Shown here piece after piece: positions 26,610 to 35,022 of a stretch of DNA of 64,000 nt; the stretch's first letter is position 1; every line of letters starts with the position of its first letter. The notes beneath the pieces were generated by a model, which did not search any database, was not told the DNA's origin, and saw nothing but the letters and a program-made list of their open reading frames with translations. The translations under genes and the position numbers were made by a program. The DNA comes from Bacillota bacterium (lineage in GTDB: Bacteria; Bacillota; Clostridia; Lachnospirales; Lachnospiraceae). The stretch is taken from contig JAEYOY010000045.1 in the NCBI GenBank assembly GCA_023411215.1, positions 56,259 through 120,258 on the forward strand, written 5' to 3'.

Positions 26610-27734
26610 TTAGGGCACTTCATACTGATATACCTCAAACCACGCTCCCTGTTCTGAGATTTGAATATCTAAGGGCATGATACCCGCCTCTTCCCATTCC
26701 TGTTTTAAGGCATCCATATCCTCTAAGCGGTATAACAAAGCAAAACCGCAATCTCCGCCACCGGCACCGGAGAATTTGCTGCTGCCATATTGATCGGCTA
26801 TTTGACATAAGCGTCTGATCTCCTTTGTTTCTAGCTGTATTCCGGTTATGTTGCTAAGGTATTGTAATTCCATTCTATTCTCATGAATTGCATGAAGAAT
26901 ACCTGCTCCATGTCCTAATTCGCAGGACCTTATAAATTCCTCAACGGCAGCCTTACTATTTTCTAGAAATACTTCGTATTGTTCTTTATTCTTCTTATGA
27001 AAGGCTTCTATTTGTTCCACCAGAGGAGAGGTTTTAACGGCATGCTTTGTCCAGGCCGCCATCAAGCTTATACCATCTGGCAATAACACTCTTTTAATAC
27101 ATAAGCCAGGCCAGGAAATTTGCAGCAGGCTAACGACGCTTACATTTTGGTCCTTTAGTTTACCTTTAAGCCATGCGAAATCATATCGATAATAGCATAG
27201 CCATCCCCCATATACGGATGCTGCTATATCCGCTCCGGAACCATTTCCCTGGGATTTTAAATGAGCAATACAGGACAACTTATAGAGCTTGAGCTTGTCA
27301 TTTTCCATTCCCTGATGAAAGAAAGCCAAAATTGCACTAATAACCCCGACTACAATCGCAGCACTGGAGCCTAGACCATACTTCTTCCCACTTACAAAAT
27401 CATTTAGACCATTTTCTATGTGAAGCTGAAATGGAGTGATCAATACCGCCATTTCTTTTAAAAACTGGCAAGCGATATGAATCGCTTCCTTAATAAAAGA
27501 ATACTCTTCTCCTTCCAGACCTGTCACATCTTCATTATGATCATAGCTCCAGGTAACCTCCATCGGTTCTGTGGAAGTAAAGTTAAGTTTATAATTGTCG
27601 CATTGACTTATTTTGATAGTAATGTACCGATTAACCGCTGTAACGATGGCCGGATAACCGGTTGATAATACCGCATATTCACCGGCAATCATTAGCTTTC
27701 CCGGCACTTTGATGCTTAGGCTTGAATCCTTCAT
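26610..27734 (-). CDS. mvaK2: Phosphomevalonate kinase
   Basis: 374 aa GHMP kinase. The N-terminus KVPGKLMIAGEYAVL is the family's substrate-binding strand. The ATP-binding loop is KYGLGSSAAIVVG near residue 118, and motif 3 is FSGAGGGDCGFALL near the end. The wording of these motifs (GEYAVL, KYGLGSSAA) is that of bacterial phosphomevalonate kinases rather than mevalonate kinases. Phosphorylates 5-phosphomevalonate to the diphosphate. It is the last gene of the mevalonate set, 106 nt after the TctA-like permease gene. The ribosome site GGAAGG precedes the ATG. Confidence 0.88.
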   Translation of the reverse strand: MKDSSLSIKVPGKLMIAGEYAVLSTGYPAIVTAVNRYITIKISQCDNYKLNFTSTEPMEVTWSYDHNEDVTGLEGEEYSFIKEAIHIACQFLKEMAVLITPFQLHIENGLNDFVSGKKYGLGSSAAIVVGVISAILAFFHQGMENDKLKLYKLSCIAHLKSQGNGSGADIAASVYGGWLCYYRYDFAWLKGKLKDQNVSVVSLLQISWPGLCIKRVLLPDGISLMAAWTKHAVKTSPLVEQIEAFHKKNKEQYEVFLENSKAAVEEFIRSCELGHGAGILHAIHENRMELQYLSNITGIQLETKEIRRLCQIADQYGSSKFSGAGGGDCGFALLYRLEDMDALKQEWEEAGIMPLDIQISEQGAWFEVYQYEVP

Positions 27735-27840
27735 ACAATTTTCCTTCCAATTACTGAACTTCTTATATCATTTTATCCTGTCCTATATAATTCACAAGCC
27801 ATCCTAGTAAGGTAATATGAAATCCTGCTGCTATATCCTT

Positions 27841-29187
27841 CTATAATACACGAAGCAGCCATGGTGCTGCATACAAAATCATAAATAAGACACCATAATT
27901 AACTCCTAATCGATGGAGTACCCCCGATACCAGACCGATGAGAAGGATTCCTGCAATATTAATAAAGCCACCATCCATATATGCCAGTAATAATACCAGG
28001 CTGATAAATAGCCCCAAAATAGCTTCATGGGGTATTTTTTCAATAAAGAAAAGGCATACCTTTCTAGAATATTTTACTGCGATAAAATAGGTAAAAACAG
28101 ATGCGATCCCTACTCCAATAATCGTAGCCCATACAAAATCATTCATCGTTAATACATGATGCATGTTGTGTTCTAAGGTAAATACCGGTTCTGCCAAAAA
28201 CAAAGGATTGGCCGGCCCAATCGCTACCGGTGATAAGGGAATTCCCAGCGCGATCAGAGGAATCAGTGTTCCTGCTATATAGGTCGCCTGCGCTAACGCT
28301 TCCATACAGGTCACCGCTAAGGAAGCCTTTTTAATAGGATCTTTTATCCTACCTGCAAATAACTCTCCGAAGAAAATTGTGAGTCCTACGGGACTTAACA
28401 TAAATACAATACTGCCGATCAAGGATGCAACTGCACTATATCCAATTTCCGTTCTTGTCAGTATTTTAAAAGGATTTGGCAACCCTTGTGTGGCTATTTC
28501 CTTTTTCAGACTGATTATTTTTTTTTGATAGGTTTTCATTTCATTTCTTTTATCTTTATTCAGTAATTCAAATAGGCTTAATATTGCCGGCCCTATGGTG
28601 ATTGCAAGAAAGAATGAGGTAAATACATTGGTTCCTCGCTCCACCGCACCAATCTCCCAGTATAAAAATCTTAACCCTTGAATTAGTAAGGCAAATGGAA
28701 GGATTGCTACAAGCGAAATCCAACGATGCCTACTCATGAGAGCTAGTAAGATAGCTCCGATAAAGAATACGATATCTCCATACTCTTTAATTATACTTGC
28801 AAAGGGCACTAATGAATTGGCCAATAACAAACTAACCGGGATTGACACCAAATTTCCAATGATTGCTCCTGAGGCTATCTTGCGTATGCTGACATCGGTT
28901 AATCCCTCTCTTTTTAACAGCTGTGCATGCTCAACCATCGGTGTGGACATTACGCCCGCCGGAATCCCTGCAACCGATATCGGAACTGCATCAATTAGTT
29001 TGCTTGCAACAATAGCGGACATAAAAAAAGTAAGAATAACGATCGGTTGTACCCCTGTTAACACTAATATTAAGGTGATAGGGGCAATCGTCGCTGTCTC
29101 ATCCGCTCCGGGGGTTGCTCCTATTATGGTATATAGTACTGCCGCAACCGTAGCAGCTATAATCATTTGTATTAAATAATTAATCAT
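27841..29187 (-). CDS. TctA-like permease (tripartite tricarboxylate transporter family)
   Basis: 448 aa, nearly all hydrophobic, with about ten to twelve membrane segments. The N-terminal motif YTIIGATPGADETATIAP corresponds to the TctA glycine-proline signature, and AGIPAGVMSTPMVEHA is the second, symmetry-related loop. TctA proteins import carboxylates with a small TctB and a periplasmic TctC; here a small two-helix membrane protein lies 12 nt upstream and no TctC is present. Because it is embedded between mevalonate genes, it may move mevalonate or an isoprenoid precursor. That role is inference. Confidence 0.75.
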   Translation of the reverse strand: MINYLIQMIIAATVAAVLYTIIGATPGADETATIAPITLILVLTGVQPIVILTFFMSAIVASKLIDAVPISVAGIPAGVMSTPMVEHAQLLKREGLTDVSIRKIASGAIIGNLVSIPVSLLLANSLVPFASIIKEYGDIVFFIGAILLALMSRHRWISLVAILPFALLIQGLRFLYWEIGAVERGTNVFTSFFLAITIGPAILSLFELLNKDKRNEMKTYQKKIISLKKEIATQGLPNPFKILTRTEIGYSAVASLIGSIVFMLSPVGLTIFFGELFAGRIKDPIKKASLAVTCMEALAQATYIAGTLIPLIALGIPLSPVAIGPANPLFLAEPVFTLEHNMHHVLTMNDFVWATIIGVGIASVFTYFIAVKYSRKVCLFFIEKIPHEAILGLFISLVLLLAYMDGGFINIAGILLIGLVSGVLHRLGVNYGVLFMILYAAPWLLRVL

Positions 29188-29199
29188 AATCTTGAGCTC

Positions 29200-29493
29200 C
29201 TAATTCTCTTGAATAAATTCTCTCTTCGGTTTTATTATAAAACTGGAGATTAAAAAACCTACAATTGCACCGACCAATCCAAACAGTAAGGGTTTATAGG
29301 AGTCACTTGGGGAAAGGAAATATCCACAAAAGGTCGTGATGATGCAAATAGATAACGCCTTCACTAAATCCTTAATGCTAACCAAGTCATCCCAAATCTC
29401 TATATTATAATCAGAAGGCTTTAAATCGTCACGAAGGAAATCCTTGTCCTTAGGCCTACTACTATTTTCCTTTATAAAATTTTGTTTTTCCAT
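29200..29493 (-). CDS. Small membrane protein, possible TctB-like partner
   Basis: 97 aa from the ATG at 29493 (AAGGAAGGG upstream); an in-frame start at 29601 would add 36 odd basic residues and has no ribosome site. Soluble N-terminal half, then two hydrophobic segments (about residues 43-60 and 64-84) and a basic end (IIKPKREFIQEN). It ends 12 nt before the TctA-like gene, which suggests a small subunit, though TctB proteins normally have four helices. No family recognised. Confidence 0.6.
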   Translation of the reverse strand: MEKQNFIKENSSRPKDKDFLRDDLKPSDYNIEIWDDLVSIKDLVKALSICIITTFCGYFLSPSDSYKPLLFGLVGAIVGFLISSFIIKPKREFIQEN

Positions 29494-29625
29494 ACTATCT
29501 TCTACCCTTCCTTTCCACAACTGTATCTCTATCTTCGTGCCCAACCGATTTGATGTTCTGTTTCCTATGCTTCTTACCGGTTGACTTATCTTCTTTTTCA
29601 AATAAATCCCAGAAATTCTCCTCTA

Positions 29626-29661
29626 CTTATTACTCTTCTTATTACTCTTCTTATTACTTTT
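29626..29661. repeat. 12-bp tandem repeat, three copies
   Basis: CTTATTACTCTT repeated three times (the last with one change) between the decarboxylase stop and the small membrane protein gene. Non-coding in the accepted gene models. Confidence 0.7.
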
Positions 29662-29700
29662 TCACCCTGCTTCTTTACCCTATATTAATTCTTTTCTCAC

Positions 29701-30681
29701 TCATTCGGATAAATACGTTACTCCCTCTCCTGGATAACAGGGAAACACTGATTTTACATTTCCTAATCTCAATAAGGTGTTTACCACATATTCCTCATCC
29801 TTAGGTTGACACAGAACTTTGATATTGGGTCCTGCATCAATCGTAAAATAAGCCGGTATTCCGTCCTGCCTAAGATTATGAATGGAGTGCATAGCATCTA
29901 GGGTTCCACCTTCCCAATACAGAATAGGTGGTCTGGCTCCGAGCATGGTAGCATGCATTTTCATAGCATTGTGTTCAAGAACCTCACCAAGTGCAATAAA
30001 ATCTCTATCCATTATCGCTTTCCTTGCTACCTGCATATCGCTATCTACTGTTTCAAGCCATCCTCCATAGAATGGGGAAGTCTCTACCGTTCTCTTCATT
30101 CCTTCCCTGCTCGATACTCTTTTTTGTTCGGAAGTAATCACTACCGATAGAATGGTAAGTCTCCAGGCTTTCTCATCAATAATCTGATGAGCAACGGAAT
30201 CCGATCCATCCTCCCGATTTCCCTTCTCCCATTCAACAAATCCACCATAGATGGACCTTGAAGCTGATCCGGATCCCCGCCTTGCTATCCCAGATAATTC
30301 TTCCTCGGAAAGCTTAAGCCCGATAGCCTTTGTAGCCGCCGCTGCTAAGGCTGCATAACCGGAGGCCGAGGAAGCAAAGCCTGCTGCCGTCGGTACATGA
30401 TTTTGGGTTGATATATTAGCATAAAGTGTCACCCCTGCATGTTTTCTGATCACATCCATAAAAGAAGAAATCTTAATCTTCTCATCGACACTCACCGGGC
30501 TATGATTCAGCATGACGTTATCCTCAGTCAGTTCTTCCAGGAACTCAACCGAAGTGATCGTATAAAAGTTATTTAGGGTGATCGAAAGACTGCTATTCAT
30601 AGGTAAAAACAGCTTCTCATCTCTCTTGCCCCAATACTTGATTAATGCAATATTGGTATTTGCTCTGGCAATTGACTTCAA
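29701..30681 (-). CDS. mvaD: Diphosphomevalonate decarboxylase
   Basis: 326 aa from a TTG start with GAGGAG 6 nt upstream. The N-terminus ANTNIALIKYWGKRDE is the classic mevalonate-diphosphate decarboxylase signature, followed by MNSSLSITL and the GHMP loop (TAAGFASSASGYAALA) with its catalytic Ser; RRGSGSASRSIYGGFVEW and the Asp of TIDAGPN complete the active site. Converts mevalonate diphosphate to isopentenyl diphosphate. Lies 39 nt after the mevalonate kinase gene in the same operon. Confidence 0.95.
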   Translation of the reverse strand: MKSIARANTNIALIKYWGKRDEKLFLPMNSSLSITLNNFYTITSVEFLEELTEDNVMLNHSPVSVDEKIKISSFMDVIRKHAGVTLYANISTQNHVPTAAGFASSASGYAALAAAATKAIGLKLSEEELSGIARRGSGSASRSIYGGFVEWEKGNREDGSDSVAHQIIDEKAWRLTILSVVITSEQKRVSSREGMKRTVETSPFYGGWLETVDSDMQVARKAIMDRDFIALGEVLEHNAMKMHATMLGARPPILYWEGGTLDAMHSIHNLRQDGIPAYFTIDAGPNIKVLCQPKDEEYVVNTLLRLGNVKSVFPCYPGEGVTYLSE

Positions 30682-30700
30682 AATAATCTCCTCACTTTAA

Positions 30701-30730
30701 CTATCCTTTTCTATCCTTTTCTATCCTTTT
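30701..30730. repeat. 10-bp tandem repeat, three copies, at the mevalonate kinase stop
   Basis: CTATCCTTTT three times in a row. The left-most minus-strand copies follow the stop; the first supplies the stop codon TAG of the mevalonate kinase gene. It looks like a recent slippage duplication, and each copy contains an AGGA on the coding strand. Confidence 0.75.
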
Positions 30731-31686
30731 CGATATATCTCATTCGAATCCGTTGAAAAACACCAGGCCATCTTAGCCCCACCATTCATTAGTTCCTTCG
30801 ATATAATCTCCGCATCCCTTATATCCTTAGCTAGTGCTAGAATGCAACCGCCCATGCCACCACCTGTTAGTTTGGCTCCCAAGGCTCCGGAACGGATTGC
30901 AACCTCCACCAAATGATCCAGCAGCGGATTACTGACCTCCAGCTCCTTTAGCTTTTCGTGGTTCATGAATAACAACTCACCCAGCCAGCTTGAATTCCCT
31001 TCTAGGATAGCCTTATTGGCTTTTATTACAAGCTCTTCTATCTGTTTGATATTATTATCAATCACAGTTGGTCGTTGCATTTTCAAATCTCTCACATGCT
31101 CCACTGCCTTTTTTGTAGCACCGGCTTGTCCGGAATCTGCAACAATGATATGGAAGGCCTTTGGAGCAGTTAAAGAGGCTACCCTCATTGGTTTACAAAA
31201 AAGAATTGGCTCCTCCGTGCTAACAGCCACCATATCGATACCGCTGGGATTTCCATGAGCATGAGTCTCTGACAATGTAACAAGAGAAAAAAGCTCCTCC
31301 TGGGATAAAGGTAGGTGGAAATATTTGAATATCCCTCGAATGATTGCAGTCGCCGCGGCTGCACTGGAGCCAAGGCCCCTGCCCTCCGGGATCTCTGATT
31401 TAATATCGATATGAAGGCCGACCCTGGGTTTCTTACAGATTATTAAGGATTGTTGAATGCATTCGTATAAGCCTCTCATGCTCCCTGGCAGATCAGCTAA
31501 TTTACCGGTATATATGCTGGAAGCTATTGATATTTCCTCATCGGTCCTTCCTTTAATACCGGCACATATCTTTAGGGGGAAAGGAATTGCAATGGCTGGC
31601 TTATTGTAAACCACAATATGCTCCCCAACCAATATTAGCTTTCCATGAGCCTCCCCAATAATCTCTTGTTCCTGTAACCTATTCAT
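30721..31686 (-). CDS. mvk: Mevalonate kinase
   Basis: 321 aa GHMP kinase. Starts with AHGKLILVGEHIVVYNKPAI, the mevalonate kinase form of motif 1. The ATP loop RGLGSSAAAATAI is near residue 105, the catalytic Asp region is GNPSGIDMVAV, and motif 3 is KLTGGGMGGCILAL. Phosphorylates mevalonate at C5. The ATG overlaps the last base of the idi stop, indicating coupled translation. No HMG-CoA synthase or reductase gene is present in the window. Confidence 0.93.
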   Translation of the reverse strand: MNRLQEQEIIGEAHGKLILVGEHIVVYNKPAIAIPFPLKICAGIKGRTDEEISIASSIYTGKLADLPGSMRGLYECIQQSLIICKKPRVGLHIDIKSEIPEGRGLGSSAAAATAIIRGIFKYFHLPLSQEELFSLVTLSETHAHGNPSGIDMVAVSTEEPILFCKPMRVASLTAPKAFHIIVADSGQAGATKKAVEHVRDLKMQRPTVIDNNIKQIEELVIKANKAILEGNSSWLGELLFMNHEKLKELEVSNPLLDHLVEVAIRSGALGAKLTGGGMGGCILALAKDIRDAEIISKELMNGGAKMAWCFSTDSNEIYRKG

Positions 31687-32252
31687 TACTTATCCCCTAA
31701 CCGAAGCTTAATGATCGATAACATCTCCGGTTGATCCATCAATATCCGAAACCATACTGTATAACGCTCCGGATGCTCCTCCATGTCCTTTCTTAGCTGA
31801 TCAAGCTCCACCCATTGAACCTGTTCCACCTCATCCTCTCTAGGAATAACCCTATCATTATAATAGCCCAAGAAAACATGATCTATTTCATGCTCAATTA
31901 GCCCATTATCAAATTCTACATGGTATTTGAATTGAAAAATTTCCTTACAGTCGCAGGTAAACCCCAGCTCTTCCAGAACTCTCCTGGAGACTGCATCTGT
32001 TAAGGTTTCTCCCACTCTTTGATGGCTACAACAGGTATTACTCCAGAGTCCCGGTGAATGATATTTTACCTTCGCTCTTTTTTGCAGTAGCATTTCCCCC
32101 TTATTGTTGAATATCACGACTGAAAATGCTCGATGGAGGATGCCACGTCTATGGACGTCTAATTTTTCCAGGTATCCTGTCTCTCTATCCTGCTCATCTA
32201 CAGTTATGATATATTCCGATTCCATATTGTCCTTTTGCAGCTGAATATCCAC
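31686..32252 (-). CDS. idi: Isopentenyl-diphosphate delta-isomerase, type 1
   Basis: 188 aa from a GTG at 32252 that has a perfect AAGGAGG 8 nt upstream; an in-frame ATG at 32285 would put that site inside the gene. Nudix-fold enzyme: metal and catalytic residues in HRAFSVVIFN, the catalytic Cys in LWSNTCCSH, the Nudix-like RRVLEELGF, and the Glu of VEQVQWVEL. Interconverts IPP and DMAPP. First gene of the mevalonate operon. Type 1 (Mg2+/Zn2+, no flavin) is the less common type among Firmicutes with mevalonate pathways, where the FMN-dependent type 2 is usual. Confidence 0.92.
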   Translation of the reverse strand: MDIQLQKDNMESEYIITVDEQDRETGYLEKLDVHRRGILHRAFSVVIFNNKGEMLLQKRAKVKYHSPGLWSNTCCSHQRVGETLTDAVSRRVLEELGFTCDCKEIFQFKYHVEFDNGLIEHEIDHVFLGYYNDRVIPREDEVEQVQWVELDQLRKDMEEHPERYTVWFRILMDQPEMLSIIKLRLGDK

Positions 32253-32527
32253 TACAGCTACCTCCTTTATAATTAAGCTTGCCATTTATAGCTAGCGATA
32301 AATGGCAAATGATATTAATTCTTATTATTATATTACAATATTTCCAATTTGTCCAATGTCAGGATTATGTAATTGTCCCTGTAAGGGGCTATTGCGGGCA
32401 TAGGCCTCAAAGGCCCAGGCTTTAACCGTGCTAGGGGCTTAGAAAATTTAGGTATTAAGATTTATTCCTTCCGATACCTTAGAATTCCTGTATGAAATTA
32501 TAGTTTTTTATGTAGTATTATTACAGT

Positions 32528-33094
32528 TTAGAAGCCTTCTCTATAAATATCATGAATGAAGCGTTCGTAATTCTCTCGTTGGGTACGTTTATTATTATAG
32601 AGCTTACTATTTATTGTCACGATTGAATTGATCATTTCTGCATCCATCTCCTCTATAAGGGAATACTTGTTTTTATTATAGAGATAACTGAGATGCTTTC
32701 CTATTTCTAATAACCATTCCATATGTACTCCATAGGAAAAGCCTCTCAATTCTACTCCATCCTTATTACCACTGAAAAAAAGTGATTTTCCCAACCATCC
32801 CTCATCTGCATATCCGTCCATAGTCGTTTCCGTAAGTACACAATTTATGTATTTTGTAAACTCTGTAAATTCACCGGTATGTATCTTAATGCCAACGATA
32901 GGATACCATAATCCCTGCACTTTACCGCTGTTGGTGCCTGAGGATCTATAGTAGGCCAGCGTTACTCTTTCAATCCCATAATAAAAACGTATTGCTACAT
33001 CAATAAGACCAATCATTCGAAAGGGCTCTGTTGTAAATAAGTTTGCTCGAAAACTATCCGGATAAAATCCTATTATCTCCCCGAAATGTTTCAT
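32528..33094 (-). CDS. Uncharacterised 188-aa protein
   Basis: Starts at the ATG of 33094 (AGAGGGATAATA upstream); a GTG at 33112 is in the same frame but has no site. No signal peptide and no clear membrane segment. Mixed alpha/beta with many aromatic residues, and a Lys/Arg-rich end (YNNKRTQRENYERFIHDIY). No family recognised. It follows the kinase gene on the same strand but is separated from it by a hairpin and 160 nt, so it may be a separate unit. Confidence 0.6.
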   Translation of the reverse strand: MKHFGEIIGFYPDSFRANLFTTEPFRMIGLIDVAIRFYYGIERVTLAYYRSSGTNSGKVQGLWYPIVGIKIHTGEFTEFTKYINCVLTETTMDGYADEGWLGKSLFFSGNKDGVELRGFSYGVHMEWLLEIGKHLSYLYNKNKYSLIEEMDAEMINSIVTINSKLYNNKRTQRENYERFIHDIYREGF

Positions 33095-33212
33095 TATTAT
33101 CCCTCTTCCCACTGATCTTTATTAAGTGCTCACATTTATATAAGCAAGCTTACAGATGGGAACATACCCAGTTTGCTCACACTGCACATATTTGCTCACG
33201 TAGTAAATAGAT

Positions 33213-33252
33213 ACCATGCGATTTAATATCCAACAATATTAAACCACATGGT
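33213..33252 (-). terminator. Hairpin just after the kinase stop
   Basis: ACCATG...TTTAATAT pairs with ATATTAAA...CATGGT, and the flanks AGTAAATA / TATTTACT extend the pairing. It begins 4 nt past the kinase stop codon. The T-run on the minus strand is interrupted, so termination is likely but may be partial. Confidence 0.6.
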
Positions 33253-33256
33253 TTCT

Positions 33257-34006
33257 CTATTTATTTACTATTCTAATTTTATTCAACTGTTGCCTGATTT
33301 CATGAATATTTTCATAAGTTTCTTCGATACCCAAAAGTCTCTTTAAGAAAGCTTTTTCTTCTGGCTTCAAATCCAGCTCTTTAAACCATGGTTTATTAAT
33401 TCTACTTTCTTTTTGGTAGGTTGTGTAAAATAGATAAATTAAACAATCACCGATACACCAGTAATCTAACTCCTTCGTGTAGTGATCATCATCCATTATT
33501 CTTGCAAGACCAAAGTCAATTAACGAAAGCTCTTTATTTTCTTTTCTTATGATATTTGGCAGCCTAATGTCTCCGTGAACAATATTGTTGCTATGCAATA
33601 TCTCCACCATATCAAGCAGCTGGCCACAGACCTCGTAAATCTCTTCACGGTTGAATTGATATCTTTCCTTTCGTAAGATATCCTCAAATACTACCCCTTC
33701 TATATACTCAAGTATATAACCTTCTCTGCCCCTATTTTGAAATTTTGAAACAAATTTCGGGAAATAAGGATGCTGCAACTTTTTCAAACTCAGTTCTTCG
33801 TAAAACAATTCATTTTTATTTTTTTTTATCGTCTTTTTCTTCAGTTGCTTTATAACATATTTATTTTTATCCTTATCAACAGCTAGATATACTATTCCAT
33901 ATCGTCCCTCACCCAATAATTCTTGAATGGTATAAATGTCTATTTCATCGTTCTCTCTGTAATATTCATCCAAACTACTGATCTTATTTTGCAGATGAAG
34001 ACCCAT
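33257..34006 (-). CDS. Ser/Thr-type protein kinase (Hanks fold), soluble
   Basis: 249 aa from the ATG at 34006; the frame stays open upstream to an ATG at 34192 (311 aa), but that start has no ribosome site and the extra part is only a translated 12-nt repeat (DQGV-type). Numbered on the 311-aa frame: Gly loop GEGRYGIVY 94-102, Lys115, Glu132, catalytic HGDIRLPN 206-213, DFG 226-228. All key residues of an active kinase are present; HGD rather than HRD is seen in kinases that do not need activation-loop phosphorylation. No PASTA or membrane segment. It begins 13 nt after the stop of a small Arg-Ser-repeat ORF, so the two are probably translationally coupled. Confidence 0.78.
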   Translation of the reverse strand: MGLHLQNKISSLDEYYRENDEIDIYTIQELLGEGRYGIVYLAVDKDKNKYVIKQLKKKTIKKNKNELFYEELSLKKLQHPYFPKFVSKFQNRGREGYILEYIEGVVFEDILRKERYQFNREEIYEVCGQLLDMVEILHSNNIVHGDIRLPNIIRKENKELSLIDFGLARIMDDDHYTKELDYWCIGDCLIYLFYTTYQKESRINKPWFKELDLKPEEKAFLKRLLGIEETYENIHEIRQQLNKIRIVNK

Positions 34007-34019
34007 AAGCGACACAGTA

Positions 34020-34208
34020 TTAATATGATCTTCTAAAATTCCAATTGTTTGATCTGCTTCTAGATCTGCTTCTAGATCTGCTACGGGATCTACTTCTAGA
34101 CCAGCTATTCGATCTACTCCTTGATCTACTCCTTGATCTACTACTTGATCTGTCCCAAGAAGTATAAAAGCTATGCCCTCTAAAGGATTCATTTCTGTTA
34201 AAGCTCAT
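34020..34208 (-). CDS. Small Arg-Ser-repeat (RS) protein upstream of the kinase
   Basis: 62 aa in a different frame from the long kinase ORF. The ATG at 34208 has a good ribosome site (AGAGAGG, 8 nt spacing), whereas the overlapping kinase-frame ATG at 34192 has none. The sequence is MSFNRNESFRGHSFYTSWD followed by about a dozen RS dipeptides broken once by NSW, ending NNWNFRRSY. The DNA is a 12-nt repeat (AGATCAAGGAGT-like), so expansion keeps both frames open. It would be a highly basic, phosphorylatable protein. Coding status is inferred from the ribosome site and the spacing to the kinase start. Confidence 0.6.
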   Translation of the reverse strand: MSFNRNESFRGHSFYTSWDRSSSRSRSRSRSRSNSWSRSRSRSRSRSRSRSRSNNWNFRRSY

Positions 34209-34385
34209 ACGAAACACCTCTCTATGAATATATTTGCATTAATATTAAATTCTATTATGCAATAGTAATATATTCCATTTTCGACATTTTGTGACTTTTA
34301 ATGACATTTACTGTGAGCTTACAACTATAATGAATATCACAGGCGCAATGACACTCCGAACCTTTATATTATAATAGAGAGAATC

Positions 34386-34423
34386 AAAGAAACCGGACAC
34401 CGATCATAGTAATCGGTGTCCGG
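34386..34423 (-). terminator. Strong intrinsic terminator of the hxlAB operon
   Basis: Perfect 12-bp stem CCGGACACCGAT / ATCGGTGTCCGG with a 7-nt loop, followed on the minus strand by TTTCTTTG. It lies 56 nt past the hxlB stop. Confidence 0.8.
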
Positions 34424-34478
34424 CTCTATACTTATGTTACCATAAGCTTTGGAACTCCTTAATAGTCTCCTTGTTATT

Positions 34479-35018
34479 CTACCAGTGGAGCTTTGTTGCC
34501 GCTTCGTTTGACATCTGGTCTCTTCTACTTAACATTAGGCATACTGCATCTAATGTGATATGAAGGCTTTGGTCAAACAGCGAGCTCAATAACTGCATGG
34601 ATCCCCGGCTCTCTCCACTGTCTGATTTAGTCGTTCCGGGAATGATTAGTACTGACTTTGCTAGTTTTGCGAGAGAAGAACCCGATTTACTAGTAACTGC
34701 CAAGATCGTGCTCCCATTTTCGGCAGCCTTCCTTGTGTCGACCAGCACACCTTGGGACTCTCCCGAACCGGAGAAGGCAATAAATACGTCATTTTCACTT
34801 ACTGCCGGAGTAATTGTTTCACCTACTACATATACTGTATATCCGAGATGCATTAATCTCATTGCAAAGCCTTTTGCCATGAGTCCGGAACGTCCTTCTC
34901 CATCAACAAATATTCTTTTATCTTTTGTAATACCGGATACAAATTGATTCAGCTCTTCACCGTTCACTTTGTGTATTACATCTGCTATTTCTGTTAAGAT
35001 ACAATCTAGAACCTCCAA
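34479..35018 (-). CDS. hxlB: 6-phospho-3-hexuloisomerase (SIS domain)
   Basis: 179 aa from a TTG with GAGG 7 nt upstream. SIS-fold isomerase: GEGRSGLMAKGFAMRL near residue 36, VGETITPAVSENDVFIAFSGSGES, then KSGSSLAKLA and IPGTTKSD. Length and motifs match PHI proteins, which convert D-arabino-3-hexulose 6-phosphate to fructose 6-phosphate. It is 4 nt after the HPS gene, the normal pair of the ribulose monophosphate pathway. Last gene of a seven-gene operon. Confidence 0.9.
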   Translation of the reverse strand: MEVLDCILTEIADVIHKVNGEELNQFVSGITKDKRIFVDGEGRSGLMAKGFAMRLMHLGYTVYVVGETITPAVSENDVFIAFSGSGESQGVLVDTRKAAENGSTILAVTSKSGSSLAKLAKSVLIIPGTTKSDSGESRGSMQLLSSLFDQSLHITLDAVCLMLSRRDQMSNEAATKLHW

Positions 35019-35022
35019 TTGA

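Noticed and set aside
34007..34192. N-terminal extension of the kinase made of DQGV-type repeats
   Set aside because: No ribosome site for its ATG, and the repeat is better explained as the second frame of the RS-protein repeat. Kept only as an alternative start.
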